The translations under genes were made by a program, and so were the position numbers. A stretch of 64,000 nt of DNA from Podospora bellae-mahoneyi (taxonomy: Eukaryota > Ascomycota > Sordariomycetes > Sordariales > Podosporaceae), in assembly GCF_035222275.1 (NCBI RefSeq), contig NC_085881.1, forward strand, positions 992,001 to 1,056,000, written 5' to 3'. Below, in pieces: positions 32,524 to 46,200 of the stretch. Positions within the stretch are counted from its first letter, which is position 1. Each line of letters opens with the position of its first letter. A model generated the notes under the pieces. It saw only the letters and a list, made by a program, of their open reading frames with translations. It was not told the origin of the DNA and did not search any database.

Positions 32524-35185
32524 GGGCGAAGAAAAGGCAGATCATGGGGGAATGATCTGTCAGATCTGGGCGGCCGCGGAAAGGAGGATGGGGAAATATC
32601 CTCCGGTGGGGCGATCATTCTTTTTTTCATTTTTCTAATCGGTAAGCATAAAAATAGCATGAGAGAACTGACAAAGTTGAACCCGGGGAGCCGGGGCCAT
32701 GATGTGGGAAAAGAAGGCTAGAAACGCCTCTTCCGCTTTGCATGATGACTGCTTGCGTTGCCGGTGTGTGATCTGTTCTATCGTGCTTTCTTAGCTCACC
32801 TAACCAACTTCCTCGATAACTCAGCATGCACTGTGGCGGTGTCAAAACTTTGGTGATTGATGGCTTGGGAAGAATTTGAAACCCAATGACCCGATTCCTG
32901 GCTCCCTCTCTCTCTCACACACACACACATATGTTGAGGTAATGGTAGTGGGTAAGGTACACCCAACCACCCCCCCCCCATTCGGGATCCGACATCCAGG
33001 GTCCACGATGGTTTTTTGGCATTTCCCCCATCAAAGTATAGCAATCTATGCTCGGCCCGCTGCGTGTCTTTTAGCTCTTCATAAGCACCGAGTGACAAGT
33101 TCAGTGATCGACACTTTTTTCCTTCTCTGGGGGTAACGGTCAGCAAGCCTCAGACAGCAGATAACTGAGCATGGAATGAAGATCTTGATGCCCAAGGGCG
33201 CACAAGCATTTTTTTTTTCTATATCGATATCATTTGTAAGAGCAAGGGGGCTATGATTGATCAAGTCAGCTGCCTGAACAGACAAGACAAGATCTTCAAT
33301 TTCTCAATAGGCAAGAAGTGAGAGAGAGGGGCGGGGGAGGAAGGGTGGATGGATATTGGTGGGGAAGGGGCAGCCCGTCAATCAATTAATCACTCGGATC
33401 GGGCTTGACGGGAATGTGCATGAGGGAAAGGGAGTTGATCAAATGTATTGGGTGGCATGGTTTGTGTGTATCTTGACTATCAACTGCACATGTTCCTTCC
33501 ACACCCACCACCACCCTATTCGACAAGAGGGTGAATATTGACCAAAAGGTCAGATGTTTGACGCCTCTTTTTCTTTTCTTCTAGTGGCCAGAATGTTGCA
33601 TTTGAACTGGCGGGAGCAGCACGACTAGCTGATTGCCTTGTAATGTTGGTCATTCGGTTTCCTCTCTGATGTTGGATCCATGTTTGTTTCGCCACGGTGG
33701 TATTTAACTTTCGAACAGGGCAACGGTGGGCAATAGACATCAACGCACCTGTAAAACCTCTTTACCTACGTGCCTACCTACCTTGCTCCTACTTCTCAAA
33801 ACTTATCCCAAAGTGTATCTTGGGGGAAAAAGAAGTAGCATACAAAACTGCCGTGCCCTTCCACCACAACACAACACTCCATACACTCCATCGGCTAAAC
33901 CTGCCCCGTTTCACCAACACCATCAACTCACATTTCCATCCATCCACCCAGCCAAACAAGGGACCACCCGCAGCCCACACGCAGCCTCCTCAACAAAACC
34001 GCAAGATAATTCCTCTCCCCATCCCAGTAGGGATTCCCGGCCCTTCCTTTCCCGATTCCGAGCCAGCAGCTGTCAGAAAATGTTCGGGCGACAGGAAAAC
34101 TGTGTGTGTGTACTTGTATCAAAAGCCAGCCAAGCTCCTGACTTTGACCATGCAACTACCCGTCCGATTTTCTTGCACCTCTTCTTATACAGTATGAAAA
34201 GGTAAAACGCCACTACATGTAAAAAGTTGCACTTTCTTTCCATGTCAAAAGCATGATCAATCAGTGGTGTTGGTGTGAATCCGAGCTTCTGTTGTGTGTG
34301 TACTGTGTCACTAAAGGTGCCCAAACTTGCCATGCCTGCCCTCCCACCATAATCACTCTCCCCGAAACACCATCATGATATCTCGCAAGAAAAACCACAA
34401 CGTCACACACACGACCAACCGAACAAGTCTTTTCACAAAAACGACACACACACCACCCCCAAGAAAAAAGTACCACACACACGCACACACACATGCGACA
34501 CTCAAAATCAAAACATAGCCTCTCTCAAAATATCTGTTTCTTTCTCTTTCTTCCTCTTCTCTTCTCACATATAACTTAAACACACACACAAGTTACACAC
34601 CCTGCCCCTGCACCCCCTCCCCAATGATAAAAACAAAAATGCCATGAACACTCCCCCCTCCCCCAGTGATAACCCCTTCCCCTTCCCCCCCCCCACAACC
34701 CCCAACCCCTACCTTTGCCCCACCATATATGTTTATACTCTTCTTTCTCCCCATTGCACCATAAAACAAAAGCCAGCCAGCCGGTAGCAAAAAAAGAAAA
34801 TCAAGTCCCAATAACACAAGTCTTTCAGGCGAGAACAGCAAAAAGGAAAAAAGGAAAAAAAAAGAGGGGGTATATGTATATACAAATATCAACCGTACAC
34901 AAACCAAAAAAAAAAAAAAATCTTCACATTCGCGTTTTTCCACTTCTTTTTGATTTCTCCTCCTCCCCGGCGGCGGTGGTGGTTGTTGCAAAGGTGATTG
35001 AATATATTTTCTTCTCCCACAAGGAGAAAAAAAACGTATTCGGGTATTCGAAAAACATTGGGTGTGTGATATAAAAAAACGACATGGTTGCAGAAGACGG
35101 ATACACGTGTTTGTTGCCTGGAAGGAGAGAAGACCAAAAAACAAAAAAAACAAAAAAAAAAAAAAAGAAAAAAGACCGGTCAATA

Positions 35186-36830
35186 CTAGCTTCGGTCCTC
35201 GGATGGCTTCGGCCTCAGCGACCTCTGATCAAGCTGCCTTTTTCGCTCCAGTTTCGCATAGTGAAGACCGCAGGCGTTGCATAGCGTCCTCGCCCCGTCG
35301 GGACCGCGCCTCCACTCTGGGGTATCAATCCTGTTGCAACTGTGACACCGTCCGGGAGGAGCCGCACGCTGTTTTGTTAACTTTGTTAGCTTGCCATGTG
35401 CCATTTATCCGGTAACCATCTGTCAGACAACAAAAAAAAAAAAACTTACGCCGCGCCGCTTCTTAACTTCGTTCAGACTGTAGGCTGGCTTCATCCCGTC
35501 GTTGTACATGGCCACATCCTCGTCCTCGGGCTTTCGGCCGTGATCGCGCGCTCGCTCGTCCTGAATTCTATTCCGTTGAATCATTTCCCGCACCTCCTCG
35601 AGCTTCTTGAGGGCAAGTAGGAGGCTGTTGAGAAGCCCGCCCACCTCGTTCTCGGTGGGCATTCTCGACAGGATGGGCTGTGAGCCACCCTGCTCCCGCG
35701 CGGCAGCTACGTAGGCCTCGGCAAAATTGAAGCCAGTACGGCACGAGTTGGCAACCTAGTATAATTTGTTAGCATCTGAGTATTGGCATCACGGTTCAAG
35801 ATGCGACTCACGATTTGCAGAGCATCTTGGTAGCCATATGTTTCGTAATGCTTGTCCAGGGCGGCCTTGTAGTCTGACAACCGATGGTGCATATATTCGC
35901 TGTTTTCCTCACCATACGCAGGTGGCCGTTGCGAATCATATGGGGATGAGAAGCCTGGTCCTGAGCTTCTAGGAGATGCTGGGTATGCCGACAGAGGCAA
36001 CTGTCCAGGTGGCAGGCGTCCGGTTTCAGAATAAAGCCCTGGCAACTGCTGCGGCGGCTGCTCGCGATGGCCAGCGCTGAGAGGCGGTTGTTGTTGCTGC
36101 GGTGGCCTGTGGTCCGACTCAGCCGAGTCGACTTTGTGTGCATGTGAAGGGGAGTGGTGTGGCCCCGAGAAAGTGTTCAGTGGTGGAGGTGCAGGTCGGC
36201 TAGCCAAAGCAAGCCGTGATGGGTCAGAGAAGGCAGGGAGGGTATCTGATCGTGGGTAACCCGACGATACAGGATGCAGTGTTCTTGGCGACTGGTTCTT
36301 CTCGACTCCAGCCTCAAAAGACCGTGGCGGGCCTGTGAGCGATGCGACCGAGAAAGGCGCTGGGAGGCTCTGAGGAGGCATTTGTTGAGGCACTGGCGGT
36401 GCAAATGACCCAGGCTTTGTCCCCGAGATGACTTCGGAGATGGAAGGGAGGGATTGCCGGTGGTTGTTAGCGGATTCTGGTTCTTCAGCCGACCGGCGCG
36501 GCTCAACCGGCGAGATCATGCCAGGGATGCTGGTGACGGGAGCCGAGTGTGGGTATCCCGAATTATATGAAGAGTGATGCTGATGGTAACCCGGGGCGCT
36601 CGGGCTGATGATGGTAGCGGTCGCCATGTTTTGCCCTTCTCTATACGAGGTATCGATGCGTTGGTCTCGAGGTCGTCTATCAAAATGATCCAAGGGGTTG
36701 CTGTTGGCAGTTGGAATTCCACTGGAGAATTGAGAATGTTAGACGCGCCTTGGGGGAGGGAGCAGCAGCAATCAAGCAAAGAAGAAAAAGTCACAAACCT
36801 TTGCCTGTTACCCGAATCACCCGCTTCCAT
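35186..36830 (-). CDS. nsdD: GATA transcription factor, NsdD / SUB-1 / PRO44 type
   Basis: Four exons on the minus strand, 36830-36799, 36721-35812, 35755-35450 and 35368-35186, give 476 aa, the usual size of NsdD. The C-terminal zinc finger is CHSC, 18 residues, CNAC (type IVb), with the family block [18 protein letters not shown] rebuilt across the last intron. Before it lies a conserved helical region ([20 protein letters not shown], then [20 protein letters not shown]). The N-terminal 300 residues are Pro/Gln/Ser-rich with the [11 protein letters not shown] motif. Orthologues control sexual development and repress conidiation; in Neurospora the orthologue sub-1 is light-induced. For the last intron I chose the acceptor AAACAG at 35369-35374 because an earlier one (CTGACAG) leads straight to a stop. 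The gene sits in an exceptionally long gene-free interval, as expected for a developmental regulator with large control regions. Confidence 0.92.
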
Positions 36831-37423
36831 AGCGGGTCTTGTTCAAACTATGTGTGTATATATATCCTTCAAGCAAGCAAGGCGCTACGGGGTCTGTTTG
36901 ACGTGCAGATTGACGGGTGGTGCTTGTCGAGTGCGCACAGTCGCTACCATCCAGCTGGCGGTGACGGTCGGACTTGGGACCGTTTTTGGCGTCGGCTCTG
37001 CGGCTCAATCAGGGCCGGGTGGGCAACGGTGGTTCGGCGAACGTATAAGAATGCTATTGTCGGCTTTCCGCTTTTCGGTTCCGTAGGCAGTCCGCGGGCC
37101 AATTCCTGAGAGGAGAGGCCTAATAGCACTCAACAAGCACGGGGCGATGCTGCAAGAATCCTCAAAGGGCACGGCGGCGGTAGATTGGGGGGGGGAAGGC
37201 AGTAGGTCACAGGCGTGCAAAAGACGGACAGGAAAGGGAGGCCAGGTGGAGGTGGGCGGACAGGCGCGGTTTTGTGTCTTTCCTTATTTTGTTAGGGGAC
37301 CCGGGGAGGGGGCTGTTGAGGCTAGAGGACTCGCAGATAGCCAGCCGCTCGGGGGGAGAAGGGGGGGGAAAGGTAGGTATGTATGTGTACTGTGTGGGTT
37401 TGGGGTGGATTGGAGGGAGGGGC

Positions 37424-37433
37424 GATCGAGATC
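37424..37433. promoter_or_regulatory. GATCGAGATC motif, copy 1 (candidate light-response element)
   Basis: The decamer contains GATCGA plus a second GATC. GATCGA-type paired GATC sites are the known binding pattern of the white-collar complex in Neurospora. It lies about 0.6 kb upstream of the GATA-factor start. Function is inferred from motif and neighbour only. Confidence 0.35.
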
Positions 37434-39480
37434 AGGTGTGGGTCACCACTCTCCCGTGGAAATGGATTGTGGGAAACGTGCTGTTTCCCCCCGGACCCTT
37501 GTGTCTCGCGCCGACGTGAGACCAAGTACCTCGACCAAGCGTTAGCGTTCCCAGCTCCGCACCTCGCAAGCCTGGGCAGAGAAGCAGCCAGCCAGCCAGC
37601 CTACGGATACAGCCAGCCAGCGGCCAGTCAGCCAGCCCGTCCACAGCACAGCACAGCACAGCGCAGCTCCCACAGCATCAAGCACCAAACAGCTCACTCA
37701 CCCCCCTCTTTTCGAGCCGAGTGAGAAGAGGAAAGCAAGCTGCCAAGCCCGGGCTACCAGATTCGATGATGCCTGTGCCGTGTTGATGTCACTGTCCTGT
37801 CAATCTGGACGATCGTTGCGAAGAAACCGAAAAGGCGGAACAATTCGCTCTCGGCCCTGGCGGGCTCGTGTGGTTGGCCAGAAATCCCTCTGCCTGGATA
37901 GTGATGACGACTGGTCGTTGGAATTGGGAACTGGTGCACCGTAGTCAAAGCAGAAGAGACAGGAAAAGAGAAGAGAAAGCGAAAGCGACCGGGCCGCTGA
38001 TGGGCGGGGGCCGGACAACAGACAGTAATTATTACACCTTCACTCTCTCACCTCGAGGTGGGAGCACCTCCAAGCTGCAACACGGGTAGATGAGTCTGGT
38101 AGTGGCAGTTTATCGCTTGCTGTGCGTACACTACCGTGCTCTGTGTGCCTCACACAAAGTCGGAGAAAAAGACGGGAGGACTTGAAAAGGCTCCCCTCTC
38201 CCCAGATCTATTGGAAAACATGCTACAGTATGTAAAGTACTGGTACTTGCCCAACAGCGTCTTATGTCCGCAGTCTCTTTTGCTGGTTGCTGCTGCAGCA
38301 TCGGGCACTTCTGGAAATGCTCTCTACCTGTTCTTCCAAGTACTGTACTGTACCTCGCGGTACCGGAAACGATCGCGTTCCCGGCATGGCATGGCATGGC
38401 ATGGCTTCTCCCTCTCTCTGATGAGATTTGATGAACCGATGCGCGGGTCGTCCAGTCAGGAAATGCAGTTGGTTTGAGTGGGGGAGGGAAAGGGGGTGCA
38501 TGGGGGCGCCATCTCATGCTCCACCTGATGCTTGGGTTACCACTGGGCTGGGGCCTTGCTGCGATGCTGGCTGGGATTTTGGTCAGCCAGGAATTTGGTA
38601 CCCCAGCCCGATGCGGTGAGGGCGAACCTTGTCGCCTGGTTGGCCGGCTTCCTGCCGAGTCCACTTTGTCCACGGGTACTTGGCGGTACCAGGAGATGTC
38701 GACACCCCGTCACCGTACCGTGTGCTCTTTTTGGCTTCGAACTGTGTCGTCGCTTCCTCCCCGACGGAAGAAGGAAAACGTCAGCGCCCAGCAAAAAGAA
38801 AAAAAAAAGAAAAAAAAAGAAAAACGCCAGCTGACAAGGAAACACCCCCCAAGGTCTCCAAGGTGGGTGCATTTCGATCTGCAGGATCCTTTTCGAGTCA
38901 CGTTATTAGAAGAACATGACAGATAACAGTCTCAACCACAATCATTGTTTGATCAAATGGCAAGTTCCGCCGTCGTCCCGAGCTGCTACCATTGTCTGCC
39001 GCATTCAAGAGGGCGGCTCACATCTCTATCCGTATGTACACGGCCTCTGTCCCCGCACACAGAAGATCTGGCTATCGGATCGGACATCGCCCCCCGATCT
39101 GGGTGCCGTATCGTGCCACTGTGCCTCCACCATAGGTCAGCTTTTGAGCGCGTACGTAAGGTAGCTAATGTACGTGTGTATTAGGTGGCATGTTGGGCAG
39201 ATAAGGAAACATCCAGGCAGCAGCAAACATGCCCAGCGTTATAGTGTATAAAAGTCTGGTTAAGCTTATGTTACGGACCTATTTGTCGGGTCGCTCAGGG
39301 CGGCAACGGAGGCTGCACCAACAACAGCTGGAGAGCACTTGTTTCTGTGGTGGGTTTTCGATAGGGAATCTCTGACTCTGCCGAGGCCAATTCATCACTA
39401 TCGCACGATTTCACCCTGGTGTTTGCCCGGCTTGGCGTCACATTCTAGAAGGAAAATGTCTGTGACTGCCCCCTATGCTG

Positions 39481-39490
39481 GATCGAGATC
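39481..39490. promoter_or_regulatory. GATCGAGATC motif, copy 2
   Basis: Identical decamer to that at 37424, on the same strand, about 2.65 kb upstream of the GATA-factor start. Function inferred as for copy 1. Confidence 0.35.
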
Positions 39491-42400
39491 CCTGGTCTTA
39501 GCCCCCTTTGTCGTGTAAATCGTTGCTGTAAACGGCAATCCCAGCCAGACCAGATGGATGGGACGGATGAGATGACGCCTTTGTTCCAATACAACCGCTG
39601 TTTATACTATCTGGCCGGCCGCCTGGCTCTGCTTGAATGTGCTGTCACAGGGCGCTGTGGAACAGCGTCGTAGCTGTGAGCTATTGAGGAGTTATATCCA
39701 GTGGTTGCTCACTAGTCCAGTCGGGGCACTCCGAGCATAGCAGACTGCCGATTTCCCCAGCGATCGGTACCGGTATCTCGGCGGAGAATGTGCATAAGCA
39801 ATTCCCTGCTTTTCAGTCGGCTCCGTGGTCCGCTGGAGGGCTCAGCAGAGGGAAAATTGCCAGTGGTTGGCAGTTTTCCAGTCCCGGCATCTGTCAGAGG
39901 ATGCCAGCGCCCAAGGCGGCTGGCCTGGCAGCCGCTGACCTGACAAACTCACCTGATGGAGGGGTAGCATACTCTCCATCTCCGCCTCGACGAATGGGCT
40001 GTGGCATCACACTGCTCCCAGGTGCACTCAGCCATATGAGCTGGCACTCTGGTGCGTGATACAAACAGTGCGGTGTTGTTGCTACCAGCGGCTCCCAGAG
40101 ATATGCCGAGCGAGGTGAATGAAAAGGCCTCATCGTGGTCAGAAGAGGCGGGCCCCCGTCCAGCATGAAATTCCCTCTATCGAATTCTGCCTTTTATGAC
40201 GAATCTCCAAGCGGGAATAGTGTCAGGTATCGCATCCGCTCCATCCTCTCGCCCCTCCAAATCTCCGGGTCTCCCAGCGTGGGGCCGCCGCGAGGGTCGT
40301 GTCGTGATGAATTCAGGAGGTTCGCACACGAGGAATACGACGCTGTTCCAACACCAGCACGTGGGCTCTTGCTGGGTTGTACCACGGGATACCCTGAGGA
40401 TTTCGAGGGAGCGGTTTGAGCCGAAGGATTGGGCCACAAGGGGTTTCTCATCGATCGAATCTGGCCTGGTGTCCCCGCTGACGGGCAAGGGTCATGAGAT
40501 GAAAGGACACGGCCAATCTTGAGTGCCACAGTGCATGGCGCTAGGCTGGCAGGCCTGCGTGCTGAAAGGTTACGGTTTGCTGGATTTTTCTCGCTAATCG
40601 AATGGCCGAATCGGCCGGGCTTGGGCCTTGTCGAGAGCGTGGATGGGTGGAATATGGGCAGATGGGATGATGGAATCAGTGGAAAATGCAACGCACCCGA
40701 AAAGTCCCGCCAAGCTCGGTTTTGTGAGCGGCCCAATCTGTTTTCCCCGCTCTGCAACTCCACGGGCAGACGGGTTGGCCCTATCAGCATTGGCTGATTA
40801 TTTTTCTGCAGGCCAAAGAGCTGTCTGCGACAAGAAAAAAATCGCTGAAACGGGCAACATTCACGGGTAAAGTCAGATGATGAACGGTGGATCGGCTTCG
40901 GGGGGAAAAACCGCGCGGGACGGGAAAGATGGCGTCGATATGTTCGATATTTGCATGTACGGCACGTGATTGTGAGGTAATGGTATTAGGTATCTCTCCG
41001 CAATTTGCAGAATATTCCTCTTCGGACAAGAGAAGCAGTGGCGGTAGTAGTGCACCTATGCCGTCTGGAGAACTTTCGGCAGAATGCTACCTGGAGAAGC
41101 AACAGCAGCATCAGCAGCATCATCATCAATCAACCCGCAACTCTGGGAGATCGAACCAACAACAGCCGGGAACGGATATCATCATTTTATTACATGCCGC
41201 GGGAAGAGCGTCACCTATCTAGTGTCGCGGTCCCTGTCTGCCTTGACCCGCTTTTTGTTCCACGCTTGGGCCTGGTGGACGATGGAACCGTTCGTCCTAA
41301 AAATACCACCAACGCTCGCACTGTGTACATCTGAAGCTTCCCAGCAGTGAGAGGTGTACAGTGTGCCGATGATCTCAACCGCTCTTGCATCTGTCAGAAA
41401 CAGGAATTCTGCGCCCCTGGCATTCTTCTCTGCATCTGCCACTCACCTGTCATCACTTTCCCTTTTCCCCATCGCTGTGCCTCGTCAGCCATCACAAAAC
41501 GAACACCGAGCCCAGGACTGACCACCAGTGCAGTGAGATGTGTGCGTGCCCAAGGCTCCACAGCGGGGAGAATTGGACGGAATAGCATCCGGGCTCGCGC
41601 TCGGTGACGAGCCTTCTTTTCCTCGGGAGCGGCGGAGAACTTTCCGGGCTCTGTGCTCTCTGCTCGTCGAGTTTCAAAACATGCTGATCCGATAGATCCC
41701 CAGTGATTTCTTCAGAAAACATTCAGGCACCCGAACCTGAAGGCACCATCGCTCTTTTCCCCTTTCTGGCCTGCTGTTCATCAAGACCCTGACAGCTAAA
41801 ACGCACTATCGACCAGACCAGGATCGGATATGGACAGGTTTTCTTAACGGTTGCTTTTATCACGCTAGCCATCTTGATCTCGTGTGGGGACCCAGCGGGC
41901 CAGAGGAAAGCGAATACGTGAGATCGACACAACGAGACATCCACCCAACGGCCGGCAGTTGTGGGTGCAAGAGACCGGAATAACTGGGAACAAGTGGCCG
42001 TTCTTACCGACACATCTTCTTCGAAGCCTTCTTCCCGAACCTATCTACCACCAACCGCTCTTCCACAAGTTCTTCGTATCGGACGGTCTGTCTCTACGAG
42101 GAGTCCATACTCACCCTAGGTCCAACACCATCCCGCAGATGTCCGATGTGGCAGCCTGGGGATACGGCAAACCTCGCACAAATACAACTCTGCTTAAGTC
42201 AGCGGTGGTTGCGTTCTCGCAGCCCTCACACTCTCTGGCCGTTCAAGGGGATGGGCTCTGGATCGGGAATGGTTCCTGAATGAGCCAATGTTACAACTCC
42301 TGCCATTGGTGCGGGGGTCCGTAGCCGCATCCCAGATCAGGCGATATCTGCAGGAAATCACATCTCGCGACCTTCCCACTGGGTTCCATCGAGACCGAAG

Positions 42401-43188
42401 TCGCGCTGGCCCCCCCGTCAATGTACTCACAGGTACCTTAATTACTGGCCGACCCCACTGACCAACAACCCTCCCTGTCCGGTTTCATGGTTCGCTGCCC
42501 ACCCTTGCCCGTCCCACGAGCCTGCCGAGCTCCGGACTAGTTCAGAGGATTATCAGCTTCGCCGGCGACCTTTCCAGAAGTCAGATTGGCTGGAAAAAGA
42601 GGGGTGGGGACGGTGGGGGCACGGGGAACCGTGCTCCATGTTCTGTTCTGACGCGGTCGACGATGGGGATTGCAACGTTGGAAAGGACGCCTTGCATCCG
42701 ATCATCCAATTTTATCGCCTCTCCATCGCATCCGCATGACGAGATCCAAGTTCTGTTTCTCGTGTGTCGACCACTAGCACGAGTCCGCTGGCAAGTGTTG
42801 GAGGTTGGGGGACTTTGGCGGGGGAGGGGGGGGGCCAGGGCAGTATCTCGCTGAATATCAGTCACCAGGTCTTCCTGCCATGTGGCATGTCGTTAGCCCG
42901 CTGCAGGCAGAATTATTGAGACTGATGGCTCTGACGTTGACAGCTTTGACAGGTTCGGCCAATTTTCTCGAACAAGAAGAAGCCTACTACATACATGTCG
43001 GGTTGATAAAAATGCCATGCATTACATCGATACACACCGAAACTCACCTACTACTATTGTGCTGTCTCATTGGATGTGTTCTGTTCAGCCTGAAAAGAGA
43101 ATTGTGTGTGTTTTTCCGCCCATCGATCTCACAAAATCTCTTATCTCAACCCGTCCGTTCCCGCGGGCTGCTTGCGCACCCCACAGTC

Positions 43189-43264
43189 CATCGCATCTGA
43201 TGGGTAATCTTTTTTTCCCGATCTGATTTCCATCGCATCTGATCTGATCTGACTCGACCGATCT
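43189..43264. repeat. Imperfect direct repeats with GATC cluster
   Basis: The block CCATCGCATCTGAT occurs twice (about 43188 and 43229). Around the second copy there are four GATC sites within about 45 bases, including tandem GATCT-GATCT. The layout resembles a binding-site cluster; it lies about 6.4 kb upstream of the GATA-factor start. Confidence 0.45.
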
Positions 43265-46200
43265 TGGGAGGATTTTTTCGATTCCGCAGCAGCCAGGGTG
43301 TGGGAATTGATTTACTACGTCAACTCCGGCCCCATATAGCCTTGTTTTGAGTTTTTCCAACGGTCAAAGACACATCGGGTTTTGCGTTGTCAAGGACTGA
43401 AGAAATATAGGTAAAACCCGCATTCGCTTCTAATGCAGGCAGGATATCCACCGACTTTTTCGGATGTGTGGGGGAGTATGGATGGGACTTGGAAATGTGG
43501 TCACGGGATGGGGATATGGAGGTGGATGGCTGGGCTAAAAATATCGGGGATTTTTCTGCATTGGACACATCACTTATCCTACCTACGTGTGGTCTGTGGG
43601 GGTTGCCTACTACTTACATGTGTCACTGAGACTGAGAAATGTATTCTCGTGTCCGAAGATATTTGTTGTTGTTTTTTTGGCCATTGGAAAATCAAGGCCG
43701 CGGTGGCTAACATTTGTCTCACGTGGTCGAGCAGTCAGTCAGTGTGTTAAACGAAGCGTACATATATAATCGTCCTTGATATGTACCGATCCGTGGCAGG
43801 TACGCGGTGTCATCAACAACAAGTCGAGGCTGAAGGATTGGCACTAGCTTTGAACAGCCAGACAACGGGTGCTTGCTTTTGCCTTCCCGCTTTTTTTTTT
43901 TCTTTCTTTTTTTTGAAAAATCCCCGACGGGTTGTAGTACCTGTTTCTGTGCGAGGGGGTATCATAGTTTTTTTTTTTTTTTTTTTGATGCTTCGGCTTG
44001 ATGTATGTCAAATGGCAGCTGGCAGTCGGATAGCTTCTACATAACTAGCATATTTGAGGATCCCGATGCTCGGACTGGGGGGGGGGACCCTCGGATAGGG
44101 GAGTGGTAGGTTCGGAACGGTGGGTTTCCCTTGTCTGTTGCTGTACAACCGTGGTCGACGTATACTAAGGTAGGACAACTCTTTGCTTTGTTGTTTTGGT
44201 GGTCCGCTTGGGCCGCATGTTGGGCTTGTTGAGCCTCCTTTTCTCTCTCGGCTGAGGGGGCATGGTGAGGATATGAGGCTGACGACTGAGTGATTGTGAC
44301 TCGGGCAACGGATCATACGTATTGCATATATCGTTGCCTTACTTTTGTACCCCCACTCTTTTGGGGTCTCTCTACCTACAGCTTTGAGGGGGAGGAGGGG
44401 GGGTGGGAATGGTCAAGAGATCAGGATGAGCTTGGCGGGATCAAGTTGCTGTTGTTGGACAAGGACAAGTGGGTGGACTTTCCGAGGTTTTGGGGGAAGT
44501 TGGAGCAACTCCAGATCCCGCACGCTGAGAGGTTCGATGTGGTCGATTCCCGTTTTCGTGTTTTAGTCGTACTGAATTGGGAGAGACCAATGGTTGCGGG
44601 GGGAGAGAGGTTTTGTTGAACGTTACGGTTACGCAGTTTTGTAACGAGAGATTCTGGACTCTCTGGAGTGGACTGGATGGGGAGGGGGGAGCATAATCTC
44701 GTCCTTCGATGTTGTTGCTGTGTGTGTGTGACAGTCATCAGGAAGTTGTGGTTGGTTGAGTGTGGCACTGTGGTTAGAAGGCCCGAAGGGAGGTGTAAGA
44801 ATTACTTTACCTATGGGAGTACATTTGAGAAATGGGTTTGTGTGTTCCAGAAGAACAACCGACTTCAAGGGGGGAGCGATCATCACTATGAGAGTGGGTG
44901 TGGCTGTCTCACACCGGTCAATATCACTGACACATATCCACACGCCGGATGACTTCAACGGTAGGAGAGAAGGGGAGCGGAAGGGGGGACCTGTCTCGCT
45001 CGATCTGGACAGATCTAGGACCTTGGGTTTGGGTGGTGTGGTTGCAAGCAAACCCCAAGGATGTCAGCACAAACACCACCACAACCGCGGAGGGTTTGAA
45101 GTTCCAGGCTGCTGGCCACGTAGGAGGCGCTTTGTGACAGCTTTTGCTCAGGGTGCATGGGCAAGTCACGCTCTGTATTTGATGCATCTACCCTTGAGAT
45201 CAGCAAAAGTGCTGTTTTTTGCTCGTCCAACTCGGGTGTCAATCAGTGCCTCCCCTTTTCACAACCTCTAGGATGCAACTTACACCTGGAACTTTTCAGG
45301 GCAGCTCTTTCTGTCTGTGTTCGTGATCATCGTTGTGGTGTAGCTATTGCCAGGGCACACAGCTTGGATAGGACAGATTTCAGATCCTGCAGAGGGCCGA
45401 TGAGGGACAAGGCCTAGAAAAATGTGCTTCATATACGATCTGCTGGCTTTTCCCCGAAAGCAGATTTGTGCTCTCCAAGTTGTGGTCGCTTGCGTATTTG
45501 CAGAGAGATCTTGAGACAAGTACGCCTATACACTAGCACACACGGGCCGCTTTCTTTTCTTCTTCTGTGTACATACATGTAAGTCAGTGTCGGTGATATG
45601 CACACAGACCCCTTTTTTTATGTGTTCTGTTCTTCGATATCATTGCTTCTTTTTGTCTTGTCTCTTGCAGAGACGCTAAGCTGAGAGGAGCTTGGTGATG
45701 TTTCTGAGCTTGGGTTTCCCACAAAGACTTCTTCCAAAGAAGGGAATTCATCAGCGCGAGCGTGCGCGACACCAGGCAAGCGGTCCCCGCCCCCGCACCG
45801 TTCCTTGAGTCCGACCATCCGTTGGTGGTTTTTGTTCCTGCTGAAGAAAAAATATGATATGATCGATACCTTGCGAGCTTGCATGGATAAATATACCATG
45901 CTGGGTGAGACTACACTATGTTACTGGTAACCGAGAAAGTAGATCTCTTTGGCATGGTGGGTAAGATTTTCAACAAAGTTGCACAAGCAGTATGCCGAGT
46001 TCGAAATGGGGGAAGAAAGAGTGGTGATCGCTTTGGTGGAAGCGGGACCACCACCTTGCAGCTTGCAACTGTCAACCTCGGATCCCCCGCTTTTTTTTTG
46101 TTGGTGCTTCTGGTAGCCGATCGAAAAAGCTGCCTGGTGGTCAGGGAATACTGATTCGGGGGTACTTGATCCTGCTTGCCCTGTCTTTCCCTGTGACAAG

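Larger units (their letters stand above)
26404..35185. other. 8.8-kb region without a recognisable protein gene
   Basis: Open frames here are at most about 195 codons, overlap on opposite strands and carry only low-complexity or random-looking sequence. I see scattered microsatellites: a T17 run near 31842, GAG/GAC trinucleotides at 32483-32523, CA runs at 32917-32930 and 34385-34500, and poly-A near 34907 and 35150. The last 600 or so bases should be the 3' UTR of the GATA-factor gene. A pol III-like signature lies at 26700-26865 (listed separately). Long noncoding RNAs are possible but cannot be shown from sequence alone. Confidence 0.5.

Noticed and set aside
34593-35183. 196-codon minus-strand frame rich in Phe/Leu downstream of the GATA factor
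   Set aside because: Arises from A-rich and CA-rich 3' UTR sequence; low complexity and no family motif.
41146-41161. Reverse-strand B-box-like GGTTCGATCTCCC
   Set aside because: No paired T-stem, no A box at a suitable distance and no terminator.
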